Of a DNA stretch of 64,000 bases, positions 51,882 to 60,624 are shown in pieces. A model generated the notes under the pieces. It had not been told where the DNA came from. It saw only the letters and a list, made by a program, of their open reading frames with translations, and did not search any database. Source of the DNA: Kribbella soli. Lineage in GTDB: Bacteria; Actinomycetota; Actinomycetes; Propionibacteriales; Kribbellaceae. Made by a program: the position numbers and the translations under genes. Within the stretch, counting starts at the first letter, position 1, and each line of letters opens with the position of its first letter. Location: contig NZ_SJJZ01000003.1 in NCBI RefSeq assembly GCF_004331345.1, positions 1,302,001 through 1,366,000 on the forward strand. The letters run 5' to 3'.

Positions 51882-52264
51882 TCCGCCGAAGCCGAACCAG
51901 GGACGGGCGACGGCAGCGGGATCACCGGGCAGTCGCGCCACAGGCGCTCCAGCGAGTAGAACGAGCGCTCCTCGTCGTGCTGGACGTGGATGACGATCTC
52001 GAGGTAGTCGAGCAGCACCCAGCGGCCCTCGCGGGCGCCCTCCCGGCGGACCGGCTTGGCGTCGAAGTCGACGCGGAGCTTCTCCTCGATCGCGTCGACG
52101 ATCGCGCGCACCTGGCGGTCGTTGGAGGCGGACGCGACCAGGAACGCGTCGGTGATGGCGAGTTGCTCGGACACGTCGAAGGCGAGAACGTTCTCGGCCT
52201 TCTTGTCATGGGCCGCCTCGGCGGCCGCGGTGAGCAGCTCGATGGCGCGTTCGCTGGCTGGCAT
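51878..52264 (-). CDS. rsfS: Ribosome silencing factor RsfS
   Basis: A 128-residue RsfS/Iojap protein. Conserved segments are AFDVSEQLAITDAFLVASASN and EGRWVLLDYLEIVIHVQHDEER, followed by the usual FYSLERLW end. RsfS binds L14 of the 50S subunit and blocks subunit joining in starvation. It follows nadD by 27 bp, as in most actinobacteria. Confidence 0.92.
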   Translation of the reverse strand: MPASERAIELLTAAAEAAHDKKAENVLAFDVSEQLAITDAFLVASASNDRQVRAIVDAIEEKLRVDFDAKPVRREGAREGRWVLLDYLEIVIHVQHDEERSFYSLERLWRDCPVIPLPSPVPGSASAE

Positions 52265-52291
52265 GTGGTCCCGTCCTTAAAACTGCTGGGT

Positions 52292-52903
52292 CTAACGGTT
52301 GGTATAGAGCTCACGCTTGGCGATGTACTGGACGATGCCGTCCGGCACCAGGTACCAGGTCGGGTTGCCCTTGGCGACCCGGGCGCGGCACTCGGTCGAC
52401 GAGATCGCCAGCGCCGGCACCTCGAGCAGGGTGATCCGATTCATCGGCAGCTGGTCCAGCGGCAGTTCGAGTTGCTCGGTACCGGGCCGCGTACAGCCGA
52501 CGAACTGGGCCAGCTTGAACATCTCGTCGACGTCCCGCCAGGTCAGAATCTGGGCGAGCGCGTCGGCACCGGTGATGAAGAACAGCTCGGCGTCCGGGTA
52601 CAGCGCGGACAGGTCGCGCAGGGTGTCGATCGTGTACGTCGGACCGGGCCGGTCGATGTCGACCCGGCTGACCGAGAACCGCGGATTCGACGCGGTCGCG
52701 ATGACCGTCATCAGGTACCGGTCCTCGGGCGGGGAGACCTTCCGGTCCGACTTCTGCCACGGCTGGCCGGTCGGGACGAAGATCACCTCGTCGAGGTCGA
52801 AGTACGACTGCACCTCGCTGGCCGCGACCAGGTGCCCGTGATGGATCGGGTCGAACGTGCCACCCATCACGCCGATGCGTCGTACCCGCTCCACAAAAGC
52901 CAC
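52292..52903 (-). CDS. nadD: Nicotinate-nucleotide adenylyltransferase NadD
   Basis: A 203-residue nucleotidyltransferase with GGTFDPIHHGH at the N-terminus and the terminal ISSTECRARVAKG, equivalent to ISSTxIR. It transfers AMP to NaMN in NAD synthesis. GTG at 52903 is the probable start. It is the upstream partner of rsfS in a conserved pair. Confidence 0.92.
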   Translation of the reverse strand: MAFVERVRRIGVMGGTFDPIHHGHLVAASEVQSYFDLDEVIFVPTGQPWQKSDRKVSPPEDRYLMTVIATASNPRFSVSRVDIDRPGPTYTIDTLRDLSALYPDAELFFITGADALAQILTWRDVDEMFKLAQFVGCTRPGTEQLELPLDQLPMNRITLLEVPALAISSTECRARVAKGNPTWYLVPDGIVQYIAKRELYTNR

Positions 52904-52924
52904 GTCAGCCTTTCACCAAGCCGC

Positions 52925-53083
52925 TCAGCTGTGCGGCCGGCCCTTGCCCATGATGACGGTGACGAGCAGCAGCAGGACGAGGACGAAGAGCGCGAACCCG
53001 CCGTACCACCACTTCGAGATGTGCGAGGCCTCGACCGCGGCCTCTTCGAGAGCCGCGACCTGCGGCACCAGGAGCGTGAACAT
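52925..53083 (-). CDS. Small membrane protein
   Basis: A 52-residue frame with ATG at 53083: MFTLLVPQVAALEEAAVEAS, then KWWYGGFALFVLVLLLLVTV forming a single transmembrane helix, and a Lys/Arg/His tail. The helix and position immediately before nadD support a real small gene. Similar short proteins occur before nadD in related actinobacteria, from general knowledge. Function unknown. Confidence 0.6.
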   Translation of the reverse strand: MFTLLVPQVAALEEAAVEASHISKWWYGGFALFVLVLLLLVTVIMGKGRPHS

Positions 53084-53170
53084 GAGGCAGAGCCTATCTC
53101 GTGACCGCCGGAACGACAGCGACCGGTGGCCCCGGACACTCGCCGCGGGACACCGGTCGCGATAGGAAGG

Positions 53171-53299
53171 TCAGCTGTGGCGGCCGTTACGGGTCAGCAA
53201 CCGGCGCCAGGCAGACGGTACGGCGTGCACGCGGCGGGCCTGCGCTGCGGCGCGGTGCATCTCGTCGATACGGGCACGGGCAACTTCGGGGGTGATCAT
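53171..53299 (-). CDS. Small hypothetical protein
   Basis: A 42-residue frame from ATG 53299: MITPEVARARIDEMHRAAAQ, followed by a basic end (WRRLLTRNGRHS). ATG is preceded by GGAACC. It looks like the short, charged regulatory peptides often seen in actinobacteria. No domain recognised. Confidence 0.5.
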   Translation of the reverse strand: MITPEVARARIDEMHRAAAQARRVHAVPSAWRRLLTRNGRHS

Positions 53300-53443
53300 G
53301 GTTCCTTCACAGGGTTGGTACGGCGGAACCGGGGCGGACTGTCCCCGGTACCTCAAATTGTACGGTAAGAGTTACGCTCTCACAAACGAATTGAAGGCAC
53401 AGGACATTCCTGACCTTAGAATCTGCGGTGAACAGGAGGCGTC

Positions 53444-53893
53444 ATGGACGCGATCGATCGGCAGCTGATCGAGGCGCTCCGGCTGAACGGCCGCTCCAGC
53501 TGGGCCGAGCTCGGCCGGGTGGTCGGCCTGTCCGGCCCGAGCGTCCAGGAGCGGGTACGACGTCTCGAGGAGCGCGGCGTACTGCTCGGCTACCGCGCGG
53601 TGGTCGCCCCGGAGCAGGTCGGCCTCGGCACGAGCGCGCTGATCGGGTTGTTCCAGCGCGACGACGTCGAGACCGACGACATCGTCGAGCAGGTCCGCGA
53701 GATCCCTGCGGTCGAGGACTGCTGGTTCGTCGCCGGTGACCAGGAGCTCGTGGTCAAGGTCCGGGTGGCCGACGTGACGCAACTGGAGGCGGTCGTCGGC
53801 TCGCTGCGCCGCGTGAACGGCGTGGTCAGGACCCGGACGACGGTTGTGCTGTCGACTCGCTGGGAAGGACGTCCCGCACCCTTGCCCGGGTGA
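53444..53893 (+). CDS. Lrp/AsnC-family regulator
   Basis: A 149-residue protein with the AsnC helix-turn-helix (LIEALRLNGRSSWAELGRVV and a recognition helix) and a RAM domain (ELVVKVRVADVTQLEAVV). It binds amino acids or related effectors. AGGAGG is nine bases before the ATG. Its end overlaps the convergent MFS gene by 68 bp. Target probably nearby transport genes. Confidence 0.88.
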   Translation: MDAIDRQLIEALRLNGRSSWAELGRVVGLSGPSVQERVRRLEERGVLLGYRAVVAPEQVGLGTSALIGLFQRDDVETDDIVEQVREIPAVEDCWFVAGDQELVVKVRVADVTQLEAVVGSLRRVNGVVRTRTTVVLSTRWEGRPAPLPG

Positions 53894-55031
53894 GCAGCAG
53901 TACGGCGCCCGCAGCCAGCGCCAGGCCCGCGGCCACCGGGTAGAGCAGTTGCGGCGCGTGCTGGTACGTCGTACCGCCGATCGCCGGCGCGAGGAACATG
54001 CCGCTGATCGACGCGGCGGCGTACAGGCTCGAGTACCGCCCGACCATCCCCTCCGGCGCCGCGTCGGCCACGTAGGCAGTGGCGGTCGGCTTGTAGAGCA
54101 TCTCCCCCGCCGTCATCACCACGATCGCGAGCGCGGCGCCCGCCAGCACCGGCCAGACGCCGAGGATCGCGAGCCCCAGGCCGATACACGCGAACCCGGC
54201 CGCGATTACCCGGGTCGCCCGGTGACCCTGGAGGCGTACGGCGATCGGCGCCTCGAAGAGGACGATGACGACCGAACTCGCCCCGAGCAGTACGCCGTAT
54301 GCGACCGCCGGCGTACCCGCATCGCGCAGGAGCAGGGGCATGGTGGCGAAGATCTGCCGGTAGACGGTGTCGACCACCACGATCGTCGCGAGCACCATCA
54401 GGACCGGGCGGTCGCTCAGGACCGACTTCCACAGACCGGTTGCCGACGGCCCCGACGTACGGCGCGCGCTCGGGACCCAGCGCCACACGATCGCGGCCAT
54501 GACCAGGCTGGTGACGGCGTCGACGACGAAGACCAGCGAAAAGTCGTACGCCGCGAGCAGGCCGCCGAGCGGCGGTCCGATGGTGAAGCCGGCGTTGGAT
54601 GCGGTGCGGGACAGCGCGATGCCTTCGCGGCGACGCTCGGGCGGGAGCGCGGTCGCGACGAGGGCGCTCAGGTTGGGGCGCCCGGCTCCGCCGAAGAGAC
54701 CGGCCAGCGCCGCGACGACCGCAATCGAAGCACCCGGCACGAGCGGCATCGCCATGCACGAGATCGCCCACAGCAGTTGGCTCGCGAGCGCCGCCGTACG
54801 CAGACCGAACCGGTCGCCGAACCAGCCGCCGCCGAGGTTGCCGCCGACCAGGCCGACACCGTACGCCGCCGCGGCGAAACCGGCCTGCTGCGCCGACATG
54901 CCGCGGTCCTCGACGAGGTAGAGCGTGAGGTAGACCCAGGCGAGCGCACCGGCCCCGTTGACGAGCTGGCCGACCATCACCGCCTTGAGCCAGGTGGGCA
55001 GCTCCGCGATCCGGCGCCAGTACACGTCCAC
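53826..55031 (-). CDS. MFS transporter
   Basis: A 401-residue twelve-segment protein with WFGDRFGLR after TM2, the MFS loop. It resembles MDR exporters of the DHA1 type. GTG at 55031 lies before VYWRRIAELPTWLKAV. It is divergent from the HxlR-redoxin regulator, with a dyad between starts, and overlaps the Lrp gene at its 3' end. Confidence 0.85.
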   Translation of the reverse strand: MDVYWRRIAELPTWLKAVMVGQLVNGAGALAWVYLTLYLVEDRGMSAQQAGFAAAAYGVGLVGGNLGGGWFGDRFGLRTAALASQLLWAISCMAMPLVPGASIAVVAALAGLFGGAGRPNLSALVATALPPERRREGIALSRTASNAGFTIGPPLGGLLAAYDFSLVFVVDAVTSLVMAAIVWRWVPSARRTSGPSATGLWKSVLSDRPVLMVLATIVVVDTVYRQIFATMPLLLRDAGTPAVAYGVLLGASSVVIVLFEAPIAVRLQGHRATRVIAAGFACIGLGLAILGVWPVLAGAALAIVVMTAGEMLYKPTATAYVADAAPEGMVGRYSSLYAAASISGMFLAPAIGGTTYQHAPQLLYPVAAGLALAAGAVLLLTRARVRDVLPSESTAQPSSGS

Positions 55032-55043
55032 CCCTCCGGTACA

Positions 55044-55066
55044 GTGAGTTCCTGTTGGGAACTTAC
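55044..55066. promoter_or_regulatory. Dyad between MFS and HxlR genes
   Basis: AGTTCC and GGAACT are perfect inverses with a five-base spacer; extended to nine bases per arm with one mismatch (GTGAGTTCC/GGAACTTAC). It is placed between divergent starts and is a candidate operator of the HxlR regulator. Confidence 0.55.
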
Positions 55067-55112
55067 TCGACCCGCCGGCGTGCCGGCAACCGGGATTCCA
55101 AGGAGGGCGGAC

Positions 55113-55976
55113 GTGCGGCGGAGCACTTTCTCGCCCGAGCCGGACTGCGCGATCGCGCAGTCCCTCGGCGTCGTCGGCGACGGCTGGGAACTGCTGATCG
55201 TCCGCGATCTGGCGCGTGGGCTGGCGCGGTTCGACGAACTGGCGGGGTCGTTGCACATCTCGCGGAAAGTGCTGACCGAGCGGCTGAACGGCCTGCTGGA
55301 GAGCGGGATCGTCGAGCGGTCGGCGTACCAGGACCGGCCGACGCGCTACGCCTACGAGTTGACGCCGCGCGGGCGCGCACTACTGCCGGTCCTCGTCGCA
55401 CTGCAGGACTGGGGCGATCGCTGGCTGCTCGGCGACGGGTCGCTCACCGGGACGAACGCCGCGGACGAGCCGCCGGCGCAGCGCCTGCAGGAGCTCGTGG
55501 GTCAACGGGTGCCGCACGTCGCTTTGCCGTCGATCGCTGGTACGACGGTTGATGTGGTGGATGCGGACGCGCGGGCGACCGTGCTCTTCGGGTACCCGGC
55601 GACCGGCCGGCCGACTCGGCTACCGGACGGGTGGGACGAGATCGCCGGGGCGGCCGGATGCACGTTGGAGAATCGGCTCTTCGCGGGCCGGTACGTCGAC
55701 TTCGCGTCGCAGCGGATCGCGGTCCGCGGGGTGAGTACGCAGCGGACCGACGAGCAGCAGGCGTTCGCTCGGGCGGAAGAAATCCCACACCTACTGCTGT
55801 CCGACCTCGATCTGGAACTCGTGGCGGCGCTGCGGTTGCCGACGTTCCGGGCCGGCGGGTACGAGCGGTTGAAGCGGGTCGTGCTGGTGGTGGGCGCGGA
55901 CCGGGTGGTGCAGGCGGTGCGATACCCGGTCACCGACGTCGCGGATGCCGTCGACTGGGCGCTCACGACTGCTTGA
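55113..55976 (+). CDS. HxlR-type regulator fused to a redoxin-like domain
   Basis: A 287-residue protein. Residues about 8-100 are an HxlR winged helix with Cys11 in EPDCAIAQSLGVVGDGWELLIVRDL (given in part). From about 125 to the end there is a peroxiredoxin/AhpC-TSA-like fold (VPHVALPSIAGTTVDV, EEIPHLLLSDLDLELVAAL). No clear CxxC resolving pair is seen, so redox catalysis is doubtful. GTG has AAGGAGGG upstream. It is divergent from the MFS exporter. Confidence 0.78.
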   Translation: MRRSTFSPEPDCAIAQSLGVVGDGWELLIVRDLARGLARFDELAGSLHISRKVLTERLNGLLESGIVERSAYQDRPTRYAYELTPRGRALLPVLVALQDWGDRWLLGDGSLTGTNAADEPPAQRLQELVGQRVPHVALPSIAGTTVDVVDADARATVLFGYPATGRPTRLPDGWDEIAGAAGCTLENRLFAGRYVDFASQRIAVRGVSTQRTDEQQAFARAEEIPHLLLSDLDLELVAALRLPTFRAGGYERLKRVVLVVGADRVVQAVRYPVTDVADAVDWALTTA

Positions 55977-56850
55977 AGAAGGCCTTCACCTCGGCGGCGA
56001 TGCGGCGTACCACCTCGGGCTTGCCGTTCGGGTTGACGCCGCCGGGGTCCGAAGACGAGCCGTGGTCGTAGCCGTCGAACTCGATCCGCCGGCAGTGCGG
56101 TAGGACCTTCTCCAGGGATGCCCGGCCGGGCCCGAGGCCGGGAAGACCTTTGCTGCCGCCGAGGAGCAGGACCTCGGCCTCGACGGTGCGGAAGTTGTCG
56201 AAGGTGCCGCCCAACTCGGCGACGATCGTGCCCTCGACGTGGATCGTCGGGGCCAGCTGGCGCATGGTGATCGCGCCGGCGTCGGCCTGGCGCTCCTCCT
56301 TCGACATCATCTTCTCGGTCATCCAGCGCAGCAGACCGCGCGGCATCACCTTGAGGAACGCCGGCGCCATCTCGAAGCCGAACATGCTCGTCACCATCGC
56401 TCCGGCGACGTCGCCGCGGGCGATCTCCTGGTCGAACCGTGCCAGCCACTCGCGATGCGGCGCGCCGTCGGCGACGATCGCGGGCTCGTAGAGCGCGATC
56501 TGCTTGAGCGTTGGGAGGGTGCGGGCTGCCTCCAGGACCACTGCTCCCCCGGCGCTGATGCCGAACGCGCGCTCGGCTCCGGCCGCAGTGAGAACGGCGT
56601 CCAGGTCCTCAATCTCGGTGCGGACGCTGTGGTCCGGCTGGTGCGGGCCGGAGAGTCCGCGGCCGCGGCGGTCCGGGAGGTAGACGGTGAACTCGTCGGC
56701 CAGCGCCTCCGCGAACAGCGTGTGGCTGCGGGCCGACTCCATGCTGCCGTGCAGGACGACGACGGCCGGGCCCTCGCCGGTCTTGTAGTAGCCGATCTCG
56801 GTGCCGTCGCGGGAGGTGGCGGTGCCTTGGGTCAGTTCTGCTGCTCTCAT
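55963..56850 (-). CDS. Alpha/beta hydrolase
   Basis: A 295-residue hydrolase. The oxyanion HGSMESARS, nucleophile elbow GISAGG (Ser) and C-terminal YDHGSSS (His) make a catalytic triad with an Asp between. Substrate unknown. It overlaps the HxlR gene end by 14 bp and is divergent from padR, so the PadR protein probably regulates it. Confidence 0.85.
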   Translation of the reverse strand: MRAAELTQGTATSRDGTEIGYYKTGEGPAVVVLHGSMESARSHTLFAEALADEFTVYLPDRRGRGLSGPHQPDHSVRTEIEDLDAVLTAAGAERAFGISAGGAVVLEAARTLPTLKQIALYEPAIVADGAPHREWLARFDQEIARGDVAGAMVTSMFGFEMAPAFLKVMPRGLLRWMTEKMMSKEERQADAGAITMRQLAPTIHVEGTIVAELGGTFDNFRTVEAEVLLLGGSKGLPGLGPGRASLEKVLPHCRRIEFDGYDHGSSSDPGGVNPNGKPEVVRRIAAEVKAFFKQS

Positions 56851-56871
56851 GGATCGATAGTTACATGCGGT

Positions 56872-56890
56872 CTAGTTACATTGCAACTAG
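56872..56890. promoter_or_regulatory. CTAGTT-N7-AACTAG operator between hydrolase and padR
   Basis: A perfect six-base inverted repeat with a seven-base spacer, preceded by a similar ATAGTTACAT at 56858. It lies in the 65-bp space between the two divergent starts and fits a PadR-type binding site. Confidence 0.55.
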
Positions 56891-56915
56891 TTTCTTTGTC
56901 CCCTATGGTGGAGAG

Positions 56916-57494
56916 GTGACTTTTCGACGCTCAACGCTGGCGCTGGCGATCCTCGGCCTGCTGGAGAACGGGCCGCTGCATCCGTACGGGATCCAGCGGC
57001 TGATCAAGCAATGGGGCAAGGACCAGGTGGTCAACGTCGGGCAGCGGACCAGCCTGTACCGGATGATCGTGCGTCTGGAGGAGGCCGGTCTGATCACGGC
57101 CGGCGCGACGGAGCAGGACGAGCGGTATCCGGAGCGGACGGTCTACCACCTGACCGACGAGGGGCGGGAGGTCTGCCTGGAGTGGTTGGCGGAGATCCTG
57201 ACGACGCCGCGAAACGAGTTCCCGGAGTTTCCAGCTGGGTTGTCGTTCGTGATGCTGCTACCGCCGGAGACCGCGGGTGAGTTGCTTGGTCAGCGGCGCG
57301 AGCGGTTGACCAAGCGGATCGCGGAGTTGCAACTGGAGCTGCGGACGGAGGTGGACGGGCAGCCGATTCCCCGGTTCGCGCTGCTCGAGACGGAGTACCA
57401 GGTCGCGGTCGCCGTTGCTGAGGCGAAGTGGATCGATGCAGTCCTCCACGACCTCCGAACAGGCACCCTCACCTGGACCCCAGGCCCGGCCTGA
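56916..57494 (+). CDS. PadR-family regulator
   Basis: A 192-residue protein with the PadR winged-helix signature LAILGLLENGPLHPYGIQRL, and a helical dimerisation domain at the C-terminus. GTG at 56916 is preceded by GGAGAG. It probably represses the divergent hydrolase gene and itself. The upstream region has an obvious CTAGTT dyad. Confidence 0.88.
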   Translation: MTFRRSTLALAILGLLENGPLHPYGIQRLIKQWGKDQVVNVGQRTSLYRMIVRLEEAGLITAGATEQDERYPERTVYHLTDEGREVCLEWLAEILTTPRNEFPEFPAGLSFVMLLPPETAGELLGQRRERLTKRIAELQLELRTEVDGQPIPRFALLETEYQVAVAVAEAKWIDAVLHDLRTGTLTWTPGPA

Positions 57495-57559
57495 CACCAC
57501 CTCGGAACAAGAGGGTCGGGGTGTGACGGGGTGGGGTGGTGGTGGGGGCCGGTGAGTGG

Positions 57560-58822
57560 TTAGGTGCGGATTTGGCCTTCGCCGGTGACTACGTACTTGG
57601 TGGAGGTCATTTCGGGGAGGCCCATGGGGCCGCGGGCGTGGAGTTTCTGGGTGGAGATGCCGATCTCGGCGCCGAAGCCGAACTCGCCGCCGTCGGTGAA
57701 GCGTGTGCTCGCGTTCACCACAACCGCCGCCGAGTCGACCGCGGTCGTGAACCGGCGCGCGGCCGCCTGCGAGCGGGTGATGATCGCGTCGGTGTGACCC
57801 GAGCTGTACCGGCGGATGTGCTGCACCGCGTCCTCGAGCGAGTCCACGACGGCCGCCGACAGATCGAGCGAGTTGTACTCCGTCCCGAAGTCCTCCTCAC
57901 TCGCCTCCACCACCGCACCCGCCGGCGGCTGGTTGTTGCTGGCTGCAACTACCTTGGGGTCGCCGTGCACGGTGACGCCGGCTTCGGCGAGCGCAGGCAG
58001 TGCACGGGCGAGGAACTCGTCGGCCACCGATGCGTGCACCAGCAGGGATTCGGCGGCGTTGCACACGCTCGGGCGCTGGGTCTTGGAGTTGAGCAGGATC
58101 TCCAGCCCGAGGTCGAGATCCGCCTCCGCGTCGATGTACACGTGACAGTTGCCGACCCCGGTCTCGATCACCGGTACGGACGACTCGCTGACCACGGTCT
58201 GGATGAGCCCGGCGCCACCGCGCGGGATCAGTACGTCGACCATGCCGCGTGCTTGCATGAGCTCCTTCACCGCGGCCCGATCCGTCGGCACGCCCTGCAC
58301 GATGTCGGCCGGTAGACCGGTCGACTCCGCGGCGTCCCGCAGTACGGCGATGATCGCCTCGTTGGACGCGGCTGCGGACGACGAACCTCGCAGCAGGACC
58401 GCGTTTCCGGACTTCAGGCAGATGCCCGCGGCATCGGCCGTCACGTTCGGCCGAGCCTCGTAGATGATGCCGACGACGCCGAACGGCACCCGCACCTGCC
58501 GGAGCTCGAGTCCGTTGGGCAGCGTGTACCCGCGGACCACCTCACCGATCGGATCCGCCAGCCCCGCGAGCTGCTCCAGCCCGGCCGCCATCGCGTCGAC
58601 CCGCGCCGGGTTCAGCGCCAGCCGGTCGACCGTGGACTCCGGCGTACCGGCATCGCGCGCAGCCGCCACGTCCTTCGCGTTCGCCGCGACGATCGCGTCC
58701 GTGTTCGCCCGCAACGCCGCCGCCATCGCGTGCAACGCCGCGTCCTTGGTCGCCCGGGACGCCTCCGCCAACGCGTACGACGCCACCCGCGCCCGCCGAG
58801 CCAACTCGATGATCTCGCTCAC
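57560..58822 (-). CDS. proA: Gamma-glutamyl phosphate reductase
   Basis: About 420 residues from GTG 58822. It shows YEARPNVTADAAGICLKSGNA, catalytic Cys in QRPSVCNAAE and the end motif LHARGPMG. It makes glutamate-semialdehyde for proline synthesis. GTG at 58822 (SEIIELARRAR) matches family starts. It is separated from proB by four unrelated genes, whereas in many actinobacteria the two are neighbours. Confidence 0.93.
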   Translation of the reverse strand: MSEIIELARRARVASYALAEASRATKDAALHAMAAALRANTDAIVAANAKDVAAARDAGTPESTVDRLALNPARVDAMAAGLEQLAGLADPIGEVVRGYTLPNGLELRQVRVPFGVVGIIYEARPNVTADAAGICLKSGNAVLLRGSSSAAASNEAIIAVLRDAAESTGLPADIVQGVPTDRAAVKELMQARGMVDVLIPRGGAGLIQTVVSESSVPVIETGVGNCHVYIDAEADLDLGLEILLNSKTQRPSVCNAAESLLVHASVADEFLARALPALAEAGVTVHGDPKVVAASNNQPPAGAVVEASEEDFGTEYNSLDLSAAVVDSLEDAVQHIRRYSSGHTDAIITRSQAAARRFTTAVDSAAVVVNASTRFTDGGEFGFGAEIGISTQKLHARGPMGLPEMTSTKYVVTGEGQIRT

Positions 58823-58991
58823 CCCTTCATCGTATTGCCCCGCACTCACGAAGAAGGACGCCGATCTCACCAGACGACCCCAACCCCCGGACGCCCGCCA
58901 TTCATCAACCGCCAGTTCCTCGCCACGACCACGCGTGGGCATCCCGACAGGCAGCCCGTCCGGCCGGGTTGATGAGTGGTGGGGATCCGCG

Positions 58992-59077
58992 GATCGCCAG
59001 GCCATCACAATCGCTCACAGGACGCGCGGCCGAGCGTGGCGGCGGTCACGGTCGCGCATTGTGATGGCGTGGCGATC
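58992..59077. repeat. 86-bp palindromic element, copy 2
   Basis: 58992-59011 is the inverse of 59058-59077 with one mismatch. The outer 16 bases (GCCAGGCCATCACAAT) are identical to those of the element at 227-313. The 46-bp interior differs from copy 1 (47 bp) and folds less well. It lies between the HXXEE gene and proA. Confidence 0.8.
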
Positions 59078-59081
59078 GGCT

Positions 59082-59555
59082 TCAGGTTCGTCGGAGGCGG
59101 GGAAGGCGGGCGATCGCGTGGGAGAGCGGGACGATCGCGGCGAGGGCGAGGGTGAGGCGGCGATCGGTCGGGGCGATCGGTACGCCCTCGGTCTTCAGGC
59201 GTCGCCAGGCCCACACGCTGAACGGGATCACCACCAGAGGCGTAGTGATCAGGCCGGGCGTGTAGCGGCGCAGTACGGCGGACTGGGCGAGGTGGGTGCC
59301 GGCGTGGAGGCCGAAGCCCATCAGCGATGCCTGGAAGAACTTGCTGCGTCCGCCGGTGGCCGCACCCGCGGCGGAGGCGGCCGCGATCGCGACGCCAGTC
59401 AGCCCGATGGCCGTGGCCGCCTCGCTGCGCGACATCGGCAGCACCTTCGTGAGCGGTGCCGGCAGATCGGGCTGCTGCGAGAAGGACGGCATCGTCGCCA
59501 GCTCCTCGAGGTCGTGCACGATCCACGCGGCGAGCAGACCCCAGGCGAGTTTCAC
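59082..59555 (-). CDS. HXXEE domain membrane protein
   Basis: A 157-residue protein with VHDLEEL near the N-terminus (HxxEE), HAGTHL in the middle and about four hydrophobic segments. HXXEE proteins are uncharacterised membrane proteins with possible metal ligands His/Glu. It overlaps the GerW gene stop by 4 bp and so belongs to a minus-strand run with it. Confidence 0.7.
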   Translation of the reverse strand: MKLAWGLLAAWIVHDLEELATMPSFSQQPDLPAPLTKVLPMSRSEAATAIGLTGVAIAAASAAGAATGGRSKFFQASLMGFGLHAGTHLAQSAVLRRYTPGLITTPLVVIPFSVWAWRRLKTEGVPIAPTDRRLTLALAAIVPLSHAIARLPRLRRT

Positions 59556-59959
59556 TCGGTCATCGTAGGTTCTTCCGGCAGAGGCTGTTGGCGGCGGTCG
59601 CGGATCATCTTGAACAAGGTGCGGAGGGTCAGCAGCGCGACGATTCCGACCAGTTGGCCACCCAGGATGACCTTGGTGACGTCGATCGCGGGTGACCAGG
59701 TGACCTTGTCGTTGCCGAGCACGTAGACGCCGACCGGCCTCGCGGACAGCCCGAGGCCTCCGCCGGACCCGTCGGCCGCGCGGCCGTTGCTGTTGTCACC
59801 ACGACCACCACCTCCACCACCACTGATCCGTGCGACCGGAAGCACGGTGATTCCTTTGTGACGCACCGGAGCACCGAAGACCGTTCCGGCCTTGACGCCG
59901 TCCACCACTCCGCGCAGGACGTCGAGCACGTCCGCCCGCGTCTCGTCAGACTTCGCCAT
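59552..59959 (-). CDS. GerW/YtfJ family sporulation-type protein
   Basis: A 135-residue protein with the YtfJ/GerW signature (GVKAGTVFGAPVRHKGITVLPVARISGGGGGG, partly shown) and a hydrophobic end segment (LVGIVALLTLRTLF). Bacillus YtfJ acts in spore germination; the role in actinobacteria is unknown. ATG at 59959 has AGGAGG eight bases upstream; ATG at 59980 overlaps the flavodoxin stop. Confidence 0.78.
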   Translation of the reverse strand: MAKSDETRADVLDVLRGVVDGVKAGTVFGAPVRHKGITVLPVARISGGGGGGRGDNSNGRAADGSGGGLGLSARPVGVYVLGNDKVTWSPAIDVTKVILGGQLVGIVALLTLRTLFKMIRDRRQQPLPEEPTMTE

Positions 59960-59976
59960 CCCTTTCACCTCCTGGC

Positions 59977-60486
59977 TCATTTCGTCTCGGCAGGTGCGCC
60001 GGCCCGCAGTTGACTGGCGATGGTGTGCGCCCAGTCAGCGATCCGCTCCTGGTTGCGGAAGTCGCCGCCCGTACCGTTGCGGACCATGGTCTTGGCGATG
60101 AATCCGCCGGCCTCCTCGGTGAGGCGGCCACCGAAGGTCACGTGCTCGACAGCGCCGAGGCGCTCGAACACCTTGGCGACCTGAGCCACGGGAGGGATCT
60201 CGCCGATATCAGCAGAATCGTCCAGCGGGCCGCTGCTGAACAGCCAGACCGGTCGGCCCAGAAGCGCCTTGGTGTGCCGACGCGCGAATGTGCGCGCATC
60301 ACGATGCCACCGACCCGCGTAGAGCGCCCCGCCCAGCACAACAGCGTCGTACTCCTCCACCGACCGGACATCGGCAGCCGGACGAGCCTGCGCCATCAGC
60401 CCTTCCGCCTGCAACGCGGCGACGATCATGTCGGCGATCCCCGCCGTCGACCCGTTCTTACTGCCGTACGCAACCAAGACGTTCAT
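59977..60486 (-). CDS. Flavodoxin-domain protein
   Basis: A 169-residue flavodoxin fold with the FMN loop GSKNGSTAGIA, then VVLGGALYAGRWH and WLFSSGPLDD. It resembles HemG-like protoporphyrinogen oxidase/flavodoxin-type proteins of actinobacteria. Probable electron carrier or quinone reductase. It opens the run flavodoxin-GerW-HXXEE. Confidence 0.82.
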   Translation of the reverse strand: MNVLVAYGSKNGSTAGIADMIVAALQAEGLMAQARPAADVRSVEEYDAVVLGGALYAGRWHRDARTFARRHTKALLGRPVWLFSSGPLDDSADIGEIPPVAQVAKVFERLGAVEHVTFGGRLTEEAGGFIAKTMVRNGTGGDFRNQERIADWAHTIASQLRAGAPAETK

Positions 60487-60624
60487 GTCGGCTCCTCACA
60501 CCTCTGTCCCAGCCTCACCGAAACGATGGACGAGCAGCAGGGCCTACGGACCTCGCAGGACAGGACCTTTGGGGCAGGACAGTCGCTGTCGTTCCGGCGA
60601 AGCTTGTAGCGAGGAGGTGCGATC

